Assembly (NCBI GenBank): GCA_013339895.1
Contig: JABACO010000021.1
Location: forward strand, 6,401,585-6,465,584
Direction of reading: 5' to 3'
From: Ephydatia muelleri
Taxonomy: Eukaryota; Porifera; Demospongiae; Spongillida; Spongillidae
DNA: 64,000 nucleotides
The notes below the pieces were generated by a model that was not told where the DNA came from, made no database searches, and saw only the letters and a list, made by a program, of their open reading frames with translations. The translations under genes were made by a program, and so were the position numbers. Every line of letters starts with the position of its first letter. The stretch's first letter is position 1. Below, piece by piece: positions 19,629 through 32,300 of the stretch.

Positions 19629-19900
19629 CTACGTCCTATCCCGAGACTTGAGCACACCTGCTGTCACGGCAACAGAGCCATTGGAAACTGGCCTTTCGGT
19701 GGAATACTGGTTCAGTAGGTCCAGCACATGATGCCTGTGTTCCAAGACCTTGAGATGCAAGGAGGGATGAGTAAACAGAGTCATACATACCTACACAGAC
19801 ACACACACAATGCACACAGACACATGCACAAATAGATGCACACACATACAATGCACACAAATAGACACCCCTACACACGCACACAACTACTTACACAATA

Positions 19901-19948
<48 letters not shown>

Positions 19949-22359
19949 ACAGAGGACATGCCCTTCTGCGTGTCTTGCAAATCGGAAATAACTCTCTTTG
20001 AACGATCAACGTTCCCCTACATCAAACACAAAAGTCAGCTCATGTCTTTGCTGTGTGTGACCTTCACCCTACCTGCACCAGTTCTTTGCAAACATTCAGA
20101 CTATTTCCATCAAACTCGAAACTTGCACACGGACTGAGGCTGCACACAGTGTCCAGCAGCTTCTCCATCCTTGTCAGGATACCATGCTCCACGTCCACCT
20201 GCACGATGAGTATTGGTAAAGTGGGCAGGGATACGCCCACCATACATTTTCTATCAGTATCACACTTTGCTGACAAATCAAACGCTATACACGAAACAGC
20301 CCCTACCCCAATGTGGGGAATATTGCCAGTACCTCATTAGTAGATGTGGGGAATATTGTGAATTGGAAACGTTAGAAAACATTTAGCTGTTATGTGATTT
20401 ATTTTGTATCATGGCATTTCAGTATTTGTTCTTGCTGACAGTTTCCACTCTTGCACAAAAACATGAAAACTAATATATACTGTAGAATTGAAGTGTGTAA
20501 CATTCATATTAATGTTATGACTTATGGAAAAACGTTCAATGTGAATGTTATTTGAATAATGTATGATGTTCAGAGATGCTTACAAAGCTCGCAAATGTTA
20601 CATTAATGTTAAATAAAACAATACTTATCCATTTGTTGTGAAGGTGGCTTAATTTAATAGTATTAAAATTTGGCCAATTCTTTATTGTATTGAAACATTA
20701 ATAATGGTTTGCAATTTTCCCACGCGCTAAATGTAAAATGTTTAGCAGTGTGTTACGTTACACACTCTAATATGCATTTTAGCATCTGATGAGAACCACT
20801 GAAATCAAAGTATACTTGCATTATGGCGGAGGTTCCAAACCCTAAGGGCTTGGGAAGTGCAACAAGTGTCAGCAGACTGGCAGTCCTCCCGGTATCAGCT
20901 CAATGCAGCAATAGCTACAGTACACCAGAGTCTACAGACCTAAGACGTACACGTGGAGCAGGCAGTATACTGTGGAGGTCTGTACACAAACAGAACTTCA
21001 GCTACCAGATATAATTGCTAGTACCGTCTAATCAGTGCTATTAGTGTTGAGGGCGTCAGTAAAATGTTGATGGGTACAGGAACGCGATTTGAATTTACTT
21101 GTACTGGGACATCCATGTGTGATGAGTATGCTGTGTGAGGGGTAATTTAATCGATCGCTTGGTTGAGTCAGCCTTCACTCGTGAGATAATCATTTGCCTC
21201 TAAACAAAAAACAATGTACCCCTTTTTAGCTCACATAAATCAACCAAAAATATCATACAAGGTGTCAATGTAAGAAAAAAAGACTGAATAAGGTATATTT
21301 TTTTGTGAAACAAACAAGTGAAGGGAATTATCAAAAATACTAAAATCACCAAATTTCCCTGTGTCCGACACAAAACTGGTGTTAAACAATTGCTCAGCAG
21401 GCAAAGTACAAACTATCCCAGTAGTGACAAAACATCACTGCATCCACCACACAATGCACTCAACACCACCAATAGTGATCTATTGGGTTGCCCAACATGA
21501 CACCTCTCAATATGGCCTGCACACTCACCATCTCAAGCAGCTGGGTACTGAAATGTTTCAGCTTCCAGCCCCGAGCCCTTGGATACGAGCTCTGGTCGTT
21601 GGCAACATCTTGGATTGAGACATGATCCTCTTCTAACCAACACAACAACACCAGTCACCATGGTAATATAACTGTCAGAGGAAAGCCACACCCACCTCTA
21701 TGCTTGATGTCAGCATGTCGCCTGAAATGGTTGCGTGCTGCTCGATGGTACACCTGGTAGACCCCATTGATGGGGAAGGGTGACCGATGGAGATGCTTCC
21801 AGCATCGAGGTTCAATGGACTTGGGAACTTTGGGGATGGAGGAGAGGAGGAACACATTAATATCAAATTGAGTTTCTTATAGCATCCACTCATAAGAAAC
21901 TGCTTAGGTAAACGCATTGGGGCTTGTAGCCACAGTGCAGACTGGTGTGTATGTTGTGTGTGTGTTTGTTTGCAGCCTACCTTGCTCTGTACACAACAAG
22001 TCCTCCCTCTTAGCCTTTATCTTCTCTCCCACCTCCTCCCTTGGGCCACCACTGTAAGCCTCCACAGGGGGTGGGGCCACAAAGGTACTGTCCTCGTTGT
22101 TTGGAACATTGGTGGCATAGTGGTCGTCACTTGGAATCCTGCAAGAGGGAGGAAGGGAGAGAGAGGGGGAATTTGAAAGTACGGGATTGAAAGGAAATAA
22201 AGCACACATACTCCCACCTCTCCCCCAATGAATGTGGACTAGGCACACACAGACACACACACACACACACACACAGACACACACACACAGACACACACAC
22301 ACACAGACACACACACAGACACACACAGACACACACACACACAGACACACAGACACACA

Positions 22360-22416
<57 letters not shown>

Positions 22417-24017
22417 GCTTATTGATGGGGACCAGGTGCACATACAGATATTATAAAGTTTTCTCTTTTCTCTCTACGCATTTCACACACCCTCCAGAGT
22501 AAACCATATCAGTGATGGAACAAAAGCACAAAAAAAGCTTACACATTCTGTTTTCGCGGCTTTTTCCGAGGGGAGGTGAGGGACTCAACAGATGTCTCTT
22601 GTTTGATGGCGAGATGGTTATTGCTCAGGTGGTCCACAGGACTCAGAGGGCACGAGACACCCACACCCCCACTCACTGGGGGATCAACAGGAGTCACATG
22701 ACCAGGAGCGATGGGCCTTAAAAGGAACGATGGAAAGCAGCATTTAGAACAACTGCATTGTTCACACTCCATTCTATACTTTATGACGAGAGGGACATAG
22801 AAGTGGTCTTGTCTGTCACATGTTTCCTACATAGATATTTGTGCATCTATGATTGCTTGCATCTATGATGGCACAACACACAGCCACCCAAATGGTCTTG
22901 TCTGTCACATGTTTCCTACATAGATATTTGTGCATCTATGATTGCTTGCATCTATGATGGCACAGCACACAGCCACCCATATATATATATATGTACACAT
23001 ATCCCTGGTGTAATAGCTAGATGGCCATATAAGACCACATATGCACCATCTTGCAAGACATGGGAGCTGTGCAATAACTGCGTATTAAAATTAGTTAAAT
23101 GGCTTCATCAGGGTTGCTACACCTAAATGTTTTCTAAGGTTTCCTATTCACACACAGAACACCTGTATTCAAGTGCACACACATGAACCCCACAGGGGTC
23201 AGTTGGAACAACTGAATGATGACCTGTACCCCCCCCCCCCCCCCAATCATACAAAGGTTAAGAATAATTTATTCTATCCAACACTCCTTGTTTGAGGTGA
23301 GGGGTATGTTTATTTGTGCTTCAAATTAGCCCTCAAAACGAGAGGGAGTTCCCCTTCTATGGTAGTACAAGCATTATGATGGTAGCTCAACTCTCTAGTG
23401 CATGACGAGAGCTGCTTTCTTAGCCTATCACATGGCTGAAATTGACGAAGTTCAGACTATCTGAAGCCGTCAGGTTGGGGGGAAGTCGTCACAATTGCAA
23501 CTAATTAGCTTAAATTTTGGACCCATCTTCAATTTATATTCAGAAGGCACTTTGTTTTAGCAGTTAGCTTTGAATACAACAGCAGGAGAGAAAATTATTT
23601 TTCACATCCAAACCGTAAAGGGTACAATTCTTTGAGGGTTGTACAACCTCACAGATCCAAACATCTCTTTTCAATGCCATAACTGACAAAGAACTAGACC
23701 CAAGTGGCCAGACTTCACAGCATGCAAAATTTGCACACACACGCCCACTAGACACTAAGTGACACATCATTAGGAGACGTAATTGAGAGTTATAACAAAA
23801 TAGAAAACCACTATACAATACAATGCATTCTCATTTCAATAAGGTGCACTATCCCTTATACTTGGAGATACTTAGGTTGAATGAAATGAATCCATTGTCA
23901 CACAGTCAACCTAAGGTTTTGTGTCCATGTTAAGCAAGGGTACTATCCGGCCAACAACTAAGAGTTTAACCATCTCTCTTCTCTCTCCCTCTTAACAAGC
24001 CAAATATATACTTTTTA

Positions 24018-24091
<74 letters not shown>

Positions 24092-27000
24092 CTTGGCTAC
24101 ATTAGGACAGAAAATATACCATTCACAGCTAGCCCCACATGCACTTCTCCGCCTGTTGTCTCACCTTGTCGGCAAGTTGTTTATGAAATTAGCCGATGTT
24201 GTTGACGTAATCTGCCACTCCATCATCTTAATATCACTACATCAAAAGATCGGGTCGCATTCAAATCAATGCACATTAGAGGCAAGCGGACACAGCTTAC
24301 CCATCCAAAGCCCTCTTTCTCAGTATGCGGGGCCGAGGGGAGGCGGAGCCTGGAGACAGTGTACTCGAGGAGGCAGACGAAATGGCCGCTGCCAGCCCTA
24401 CATTGGTCCCATTGCCTGAGCCTGGGGAAGAGGGGAGGACCAGACCCTGTTGCTGCTGCTGGATTACCTGCCCCAACGGGTAACCCCCTCCCTGCTGGGC
24501 ACCAAGTAGAAATGCCTGCTGGGAAGGGAGATGGAGGGCTGCGGCACCCAAGGTGAAGGTTTGGGGAGGAGTGGGGGAGGGAAGTGTGCAAGGTGCTGCA
24601 TTGGAGTGGTCGTAGGCAGACTGGACGTCTGTTGTAGAAAGGCTGGGGAGTAGTGGGGCAACTGGCCTCCCGGTGATGTTATTTATGAGAGTTGGCCCGT
24701 CGAAGCGATCCTTCATGGTGACTATGTGTGTGTGTGTGTGTGTGTGTGCAAGTGTATGGAGGTGGTGAGGGGCAGGAGAACAGAGGGAGAAGGTAGAAAG
24801 AGGAGGAAAGGTTAAGCAGATTTGGGAGAGAGGTGCAGAGGAGATGGAGAGAGGTGCAGAGGAGATGGAGAGAGTGCAGAGGATGGAGAGAGAGGTGCAG
24901 AGGAGATGGAAAGAGGTGCAGAGGAGATGGAGAGAGGTGCAGAGGAGATGGAGAGAGGTGCAGAGAGATGGAGAGAGGTGCAGAGAGATGGAGAGAGGTG
25001 CAGAGAGATGGAGAGAGGTGCAGAGAGATGGAGAGGTGCAGAGAGATGGAGAGGTGCAGAGAGATGAGAGAGGTGCAGAGGAGATGAGAGAGGTGCAGAG
25101 GAGATGAGAGAGGTGCAGAAGATGATGAGATAGGTGCAGAGGAGATGGAGAGAGGTGCAGAAGAGATGGAGAGAGAGGTGCAGAGGAGATGGAGAGAGAG
25201 GTGCAGAGGAGATGGAGAGAGGTGCAGAGGAGATGGAGAGAGAGGTGCAGAGGAGATGGAGAGAGGTGCAGAGGAGATGGAGAGAGAGGTGCAGAGGAGA
25301 TGGAGAGAGGTGCAGAGGAGATGGAGAGAGGTGCAGAGGAGATGGAGAGAGGTGCAGAGGAGATGGAGAGGTGTAGAGGAGATGGAGAGAGGTGCAGAGG
25401 AGATGGAGAGAGGTGCAGAGAAGATGGAGAGAGAGGTGCAGAGGAGATGGAGAGAGAGGTGCAGAGGAGATGGAGAGAGAGAGGTGCAGAAGAGATGGAG
25501 AGAGAGGTGCAGCGGAGATGGAGAGAGAGGTGCAGAAGAGATGGTGAAATGTCATTGAGAGTTATTGGAAGTCACAGTTCTTTGCACTAGGTTTAGACTC
25601 ACCTTGAGGAAATGTTGACGAGGAAATACTGCCACCATTACTGCTACTGCTAACCAAAGGCTGTGGAGGTCTACGGATAGGGTATACAGGTGTACCATCG
25701 ATCGTACAACAAATAGTGATCACACTCACCTGTCAACCCTGGTGTCAGTGACAACAGCTAGGTGTGTGTGTGTGAGGATGTGTGTATAGCATGTGCATAT
25801 GTGTGTGTAGCATGCGCATATGTGTGTGTAAACCAGGGAGTAAAAAAACAAAGTTACAATTTTGAATACAGCATGGCTGTCTGTAACTGTCCTGTAATTA
25901 AGTAACATGCAACTTAATAAACTAAAGTACACTTACCAGCTGTGGTCAGCTGACCTGCTGTTGTGAGCAGTGAGGCAGAGAAAGGCAAGGCAGCAGCTGC
26001 CTTTGCAGCCACACTGGAAACAGCAGATTGACAGGGCTGTTGTCTGTCAGCAGGGGTGTGGTTTGATCTCCCTACAGTTGTGCCTGCAAGCAGAAGGGTA
26101 AGCAGATGCACAATGACACTTACAAACCTTTCTCCCCCCTCCCCACACTACCTCCTCAGACAATTTAAAATCCTCCTCCCCATACTCTTCATCAACTCCT
26201 TATCTAAACCCCTCCTCCCCACGCTGCTGCCACATGCTAGATATAAAAAGGACTGAATATTGAAGGGCATACACTATGACCTCTGCACAACCACCTCATA
26301 TGAAAGTGATCCTCCCCTTTATGCCCTTATTAGGCTAGTGGTATCCTCCCCTTTATGCCCTTATTAGGCTAGTGGCATCCTCCCCTTTATGCCCTTATTA
26401 GACTAGTGGTATCCTCCCCTTTATGCCCTTATTAGGCTAGTGGCATCCTCCCCTTTATGCCCTTATTAGGCTAGTGGTATCCTCCCCTTTATGCGGCTAG
26501 TGACATCCTTATGAAAGTAACAAGTGCTATGCTTTATGCTCATATTATGGGTGACAATTCTCCCCTTATCCCTTATGGAAGTGGGCTCTTATTAGACTAG
26601 TGGCATCTTTCCCTTATAAAGTGCCCCCTTATTACAAGTGTGCCTCCTACTATGCTAGTGGCTTACTCACCTTTAAGCCCTTATTAGTAGCATTCTCTCA
26701 TAAAGTGTGCCCTTATTAGGCTAGTGGCCAAGCCCTTATAAGGCAATGGCACCTCCCCTTGAAAGTGTGCCCTTATTTGGCTAGTGGCCTAATTCCCTGT
26801 GTGCCCTTATTAGACAATTGCATCGTCCTTTATGAAAGTGTGCTTTTATTAGACTAGTGGGCACTTCTCCCTCACAAAGGCAAGCACTAATCGTTCCCAC
26901 ACACCTGCAGACTTGGCTGATGGGGCAGTGGCCTGCGAGACTGGGGGGGCAGCTGGAATGGCAGGTGGGCCTGGGGACACGTCAGCAGCAGGCTTGGACG

Positions 27001-28254
27001 CCTGCGATGGAGCAAGCAACTTAGAGAGGGTGGACTGGGGCTGAGTTTGAGGAAGAGACGGGGGCTGAGGTGGCATGGCAGGATGGGACTGGGATTGCTG
27101 CTGCATGGAGGGATGGGACTGGGACTGCTGCTGCATGGCAGGATGGGACTGGGACTGCTGCTGCATGGCAGGATGGGACTGGGACTGCTGCTGCATGGAG
27201 GGATGGGACTGGGACTGCTGCTGCATGGAGGGATGGGACTGGGACTGCTGCTGCATGGAGGGATGGGACTGGGATTGCTGCTGCATGGAGGGATGGGACT
27301 GGGGCTGCAGTTGCATGGAGGGGTGGATCATCAAGCTGCCCTGGCTTATATACAATTGGCCACCAGACCCGTAAAAAAATTGGCCACTTTCCAAGGAGGG
27401 TTGCTGCAGGTCCCCCTCCTTTATCCGGGCAACAGAACTGGGAGAGGCTGGTCTCACAATAGAGTTTGAATATCCTGGCTTTGCTCCAAAAGAGGACGAT
27501 TTGCTAGATGCCTTAGCCTTGCTTGTGCTAGTGGACTGGGCACTAGTAGGGGGAGCAGGTTTGGCAATGGACTGCGATCCAGGAGGCTTGGAGTTCATGT
27601 TGGGTAGAGGGGAGGAGGAGGAGGAGGAGGGAGAGGACTGGGACAAGGAGAATGGCTGCTGGGGTGCTGCCTGTTGAATGGGGTAAGCTGCATACGAAAG
27701 GGAGGAGTTGGTGAGGAGAGGGAAGGAGGACTGGGAATTGGTGATGGTTCCAGACAACATCTCGCCACCCGCCGCCATCATGGGTGAGTTTGGCTGGGAG
27801 AAGGTGATGCTGTTGCCTTTGGGCTTGGAGTAACTTGTTGCATTAGACGAGGTTGACTTGGGGGTACCTAGATTAAGTGCTGCAGAGGACAAACATACAA
27901 CACATGATAAATTGCCGGGGGGTGGAGGGTGGTGGTGGAGAAGATGGGGTGGAGGGAGAATGGAGACACTACAATGCATTGGAGTATGCACATCTCAGAC
28001 AAACCCCTACAGCTTAAAGCTGGCAGAATTCCTAAAATCACCCAATTCTGACTACATATCAATGTGCACTAATTGGGCAAACGGTGGGGCACTTCCCTCA
28101 CTCATCATTTCATGCTGTCATAGCAACACAAGCAGGTGACTTAGACCCCTGTATCGAATGGCATCGATGCCACTTAACAGTGTAAACACCTATTATGCCC
28201 CACCCCTTCTACTTGCCTCATTGCCCCTCCCCTCCCTCAATGAGGGTGGACTCC

Positions 28255-28295
<41 letters not shown>

Positions 28296-28603
28296 TTGAC
28301 AATAACATGCAACTCACAAGGCATGAACATGGGAGGTCCGAGTGCGTCGGCAGGGGGGGTGGTTCTCGCCTTCCCCACTGTCAGTGTGGTCATTGGCATG
28401 TGGGTGGTCATCCCTAGAGATGGTCTCATGATTGGGTATGCAGAGGCCAGTGGGTGGTGGGTGGCTGGGATTGCAATGCTTTCCGAGGAGAGTGTGAACC
28501 CCGAGTGGGGACGGATGTGCCCTGGAACTGCCATCTGTGATACGGCTGATGGCCTGGTAGACTTCATGAAGCTTGACAAATCCTTAAGGAACGTAAGGGG
28601 CAT
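19629..28603 (-). CDS. SAP130: SAP130-like Sin3A-associated corepressor subunit
   Basis: Subunit of the Sin3-HDAC corepressor complex in the nucleus. Minus-strand exons: 28603-28318, 27879-26905, 26083-25937, 25757-25730, 25670-25603, 24721-24301, 22716-22543, 22138-21981, 21827-21696, 21632-21529, 20198-20073, 20016-19951, 19748-19629. The total is 2805 nt, 934 residues (human SAP130 is 1048). Diagnostic blocks are [11 protein letters not shown], then [11 protein letters not shown], a C-terminal domain with [49 protein letters not shown], and an end HHVLDLLNQ. The N-terminal half is low-complexity, rich in Ser, Pro and Gln, and holds a nine-copy 10-residue repeat. The start at 28603 is uncertain: its Kozak context is weak and a 5' exon may be missed. 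The 28-nt exon (25757-25730) is supported by phase only. Confidence 0.9.
19903..19946. repeat. (CA)n touching a SAP130 splice donor
   Basis: About 21 CA units run straight into acttac, so on the coding strand the intron begins GTAAGT followed by (GT)n. The exon edge is 19951. Confidence 0.96.
22243..22419. repeat. (CA)n / (CAGA) mosaic capped by (CG)8
   Basis: About 155 bp of CA repeats with regularly spaced cagaca variants runs into acgcgcgcgcgcgcgcgc at 22402-22419. It lies in the SAP130 intron between exons 22716-22543 and 22138-21981. Long CA plus CG alternation favours Z-DNA. Confidence 0.95.
22803..22979. repeat. ~88-bp tandem duplication
   Basis: Two nearly identical copies of a segment starting tggtcttgtctgtcacatgt and ending cacacagccaccca, differing at only a few positions. 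It lies in the SAP130 intron between 24301 and 22716. The rest of that intron (to 24021) is unique sequence with no gene seen, apart from a C15-16 tract near 23230. Confidence 0.92.
24021..24087. repeat. (CA)n microsatellite in SAP130 intron
   Basis: About 33 uninterrupted CA units between SAP130 exons 24721-24301 and 22716-22543. Confidence 0.97.
24829..25545. repeat. ~20-bp purine minisatellite (gagatggagagaggtgcaga)
   Basis: Over 30 copies of a 17-24 bp unit, gagatggagagaggtgcaga g, varying by gain or loss of ag and gg steps. It fills most of the SAP130 intron between exons 25670-25603 and 24721-24301. It is open in all three forward frames because stops are absent from the unit, but it is intronic. 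Confidence 0.95.
26310..26870. repeat. ~35-bp degenerate minisatellite
   Basis: Units of the type cctcccctttatgcccttat taggctagtggcat, regular at first and progressively eroded toward 26870. It lies in the SAP130 intron between exons 27879-26905 and 26083-25937. Confidence 0.92.
27056..27325 (-). repeat. 30-bp coding VNTR in SAP130
   Basis: Nine in-frame copies of a 10-residue unit, [10 protein letters not shown], with variants [10 protein letters not shown] at the N-terminal end and [10 protein letters not shown] at the C-terminal end. The phase is kept because the unit is 30 bp. It is expected to vary in copy number between individuals. Confidence 0.95.
28256..28294. repeat. Poly-C tract (~39 C)
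   Basis: The longest mononucleotide run in the window, a G run on the SAP130 coding strand. It starts about 23 bp past the donor of the first coding exon (edge 28318). Confidence 0.95.
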
Positions 28604-29345
28604 GTAATGACAGAGAATTTCGCAAACACTGCTAAATCTTATTTTTGATCCACTACATGCAAGTTGTCTTTGTTTTGAATACAAGAAATCACTTAAAGTC
28701 GCGCGTACAACATTAATCGCCACGCAACGAAAACAACACCGAGAGAGGTGCGCTCTAATTAGAAATAGACAGACGCTTGCCTCTGCGTTTCTGATCTTCT
28801 CGTTCATTCGAGGTTTTTGGTTACAGCGCGTCTTATATTAGCAACAAGTGGATGGCGTAGAGATGATACTATAGTAGAAAGGCAAATCCCATTCCAAGGG
28901 GCGACACTGATGAGCGAGAGGAGGGGAAAGGTCACTCGTATACTAAAACAACAACTACGCGCTGTTTGAACCAAAATAAACAAGCACTTTCTGAATTTGC
29001 AATCTAACAAACGCATGATACCCAACCTCACCTTTTCACGCCTAATAATGCACGACAGCTGCAAACTTCTGACAAGACGTCGAGGCCTCGCTAAACCGCT
29101 TGTTTTGTGGGGTTCTTTTTGTCGCTCTTCAGCAGCTGACGACTATGGATGCTATATTCGAGTCGGTGCTACACAAACCCACTAATCGCCAAGAGACTAC
29201 TATTTTCTGAAGCTTTAGATCTCGTACGTACACGCCTGTTCCGGGTATACTTCAATCTGATTGGGTCATTGCAATCTCAAAACAAGTGTTGACTAAGTGT
29301 AATTCCCGCGCATGCGTATTTTTGGTACGAGAGGTCAAAGAGGAA
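28604..29345. promoter_or_regulatory. Divergent SAP130 / MED4 promoter region
   Basis: About 740 bp between two start codons on opposite strands. It lacks microsatellites and is CpG-richer than flanking introns. It carries an inverted CCAAT (gattggg, near 29257) and an NRF1-like palindrome (29308-29317). The SAP130 5' UTR, and possibly an upstream exon, should lie in its left part. Confidence 0.7.
29308..29317. promoter_or_regulatory. NRF1-like motif
   Basis: GCGCATGCGT, one base from the NRF1 palindrome GCGCATGCGC, 28 bp upstream of the MED4 ATG. NRF1 sites are common in animal housekeeping promoters; function here is inferred. Confidence 0.5.
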
Positions 29346-32300
29346 ATGGCCGACAAAGACACGGTGAAGGGAAAGCTCCAGGCTAACTTGGTCGAATTTA
29401 ATGCTCTTGCGAGGTAAAAAAACAAAAAACAAAAAAACAAAACCCAGCTAATTTTACACGGCTGGAAATATCTTTACCTATGAATAGAAGGCTTTTTATT
29501 AGCTTCTTTTCTGTTAACGCGAGCATTTCTGTGGCTAAAACAGATGGCTAAAACAGATGGCTAAAGCACACTTTACCCTTTGCGCAATACAAATATTATT
29601 GATGACTCGGAATTCCGTCATCTGTGTATTGTGGCACTTGTCATACCCCATTGGCGCTATTCTTTTAAACCTTGCACGGCGATAAGAATAAAAAGTGGTT
29701 CGCTTGGAAAATTCTGAACATTTTGCGACCGTCCCTATACTGTGGGGGTAGGATGTAACAGAAATTGTACATGTATTCACGACGTGTACATGCGAGGCAA
29801 ACTATATCAGATGATTCATTTTTTGCGATAGGCAGCTGTTCGGGCATATAGCAGAAGGCAAGTCCTCATCAGATCAACATGGCGCCACGCTTTCAGCTGT
29901 GAGTTGGCACAGGATTTGTGTCTGGGAAAAATGGGTGCATGTGTGGTTCATGGTAATATATTGGTGTAAGGGTTATTTACTATTAGTGAAAACTATGACC
30001 ATCCCAAAGTCACAATAGACCTCGTTTGTGGGGTCATGTATGATTATCATAAATGATGCTTACCTCATGAAGAGTAGCCAATTGTTAGGATGATACAGGT
30101 AGGTGGGTGTGGTTTGATGGTGGGTGTAGTGTACACTTGCAGTAATATCCAATTTGCCAGTATGGAAGGGCATTGACACATTATGTACATAGAAAAACAC
30201 TGTGCGCTTTGATGAGCAAATCGTTTTCTACACAAGATAAGGAATGAATTAACCATTGAAACCCTACCATTTGTGTTTATGGTGCATTGTTGTTCTTGAA
30301 CTGTGTGCCGGACCAAAGTAGTTAGATGCTGTCTACCTTACGTTAGCTGGACATAGGTGTGTAATTGGATTGTCAACGAACATTTTACACAGTTTTATGG
30401 CACAATTGTTTATGTGCTTCAATTGGAAACAACCTTTAAATGAAACTAATGAAGCAAGTAAAATAGATAACATCCTCTTTGGGAAAAGTAAGTTCAAAAT
30501 ATAGTGGTTGGGTGGGTAAAAACAACAAAACAAGAATGGTCAGTAAAGTAATGCAATGAATATTTAACACATGAATCATATGCAACAGATGAATGAAGGA
30601 ATATGATGGTCAAGAAATGCTAAATGCAGAGCTGCTTCATTGCGCTACTGTTTTACACCTTTATACACTGACCCTTTACATTCAAGATTAACCTTCTCAA
30701 AGTCTACACACATTTGTTATATGAGTGGAGAGCTGTTCAGTGAATGGTTGTGTGGATGTGTTAGTGTATTGGTGTGTCATTGGCCTGCTGTATTGGACAT
30801 TCTGTTACCTGCTTAATCCCATTCAATGCTTCTCCAGTAAGGCGTAATTTCTAGTTGCTTTGATAGTATTTATCGTTGCCAATTGAAAATGAAGTCTGCA
30901 TGTGTCAGCTATGAATGCATACGTCGGTTTGTTCCTCTGTCAAGCATTTGTGTGTGCTAGGAGGGTACAAAGGGATGGATATCTAGAAGGCATTGCATCA
31001 TTGAGAACAGTGAATGATCAATTCCCAGGTTGTTGACAAGTTGGTGGAACGACAGAAAGAAATTGATGAACTTACTGAAACAGGCAAGAAATTAATGACA
31101 TGTGCAGGGATGGTAGCATGTTAAAATGGTGGGATGGGGCGTGTTATTAAAGCAATGATCGTACGGAGGTATGGTCATTGGGAATGAGTGTTGCAAGAAG
31201 TGTATAGCTAGATTATAACAGGTGTATGTGTACAGTGAGAGATGTGTTGTGATGTCAGAGATGGATATTTATGGTAATGGATTATTGCACCATAGAGGGT
31301 GGGTGTTTGATAGAGAAGAGATGGGTAAGCATAAATGACATCGTTATTTAAGGGGTGTTGTGATGACTGCTTGACAGATTTTCATGCTACTGGAGGGGAG
31401 GGGTGGGAGAGAGACATTGACCTCAAATGTTAGGGAGCTAAATGAAGTTAAACTAGGGTCTCTGTCCACTGATAAATGTAAGCACAATAAGATGATAGTA
31501 CAGCTGACGCAGGATAGTCACAAGCTAAGGGTGACCAGTTCTTTTTTTTTCTTGTTGCATGCACATGTGTCTCTTTTATTGTTACAAGTTCTTCTATTGC
31601 AAGGTTAAAGCGATAACATTTAATTGTAGTATTTAGCTCACTATGCTTTTGTATCTAACGTATTGAGTTGGGTATCATTTTCTCTCTGATCGTACTCAGT
31701 GTGTTTATATCGCAGTCTTAGGCCCTCTTTGATTTCTGCCGTATGTAAACGATCTTTCTGACCATATCAACTGTCCATTGCAGCTTACAATGTTTGCTGT
31801 TGACACCAAAAAGTATTGAGCACATAATGACTGCGATGGTTCTCCTTTTTTTTATGTCCATTGGTTAAATTTTGCTCATGACTCTGACATTTGGAAATTG
31901 TTCATTGGTTAAATACTCTGACATTTGGCAACTGAAAATAAATGCAATGCTATATCTTATGGTAATTTTAAAGTTCTACCACTTTCATACTTGTTGTTTG
32001 ATACATCTCTGAAAGCAGTTGATTCTATCAAAGATCTTGGTGTGTATATGTCCCTCTGATTTGAAGTCAAGTGTTTATTACACATATGTAGCCTGCTAAA
32101 GCCTTCCATCAGTGTTATTTATTGTTGAAAAGCTTCACCACTTCTGATCCGTATAAGGGATCCGGCCACTACTTGAATATTGAAACCCTGTTTGGAACCC
32201 TTTGGTTGCTAAGGACATACATTGCATTAAAAGGGTTCAGAAGCTTTTCGCACGTTTCCTTTGTAAAAGAGCTACCATACCATATACAGACTATGCCAGT

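Noticed and set aside
24822-25590. Long open frames on both strands (up to about 247 residues)
   Set aside because: They are the purine minisatellite of a SAP130 intron read in several frames; flanking exons join in phase across it.
28604-28807. In-frame upstream extension of SAP130 to an earlier Met
   Set aside because: The extra residues are Cys/Arg-rich without resemblance to SAP130 and overlap the probable promoter; left out but not excluded.
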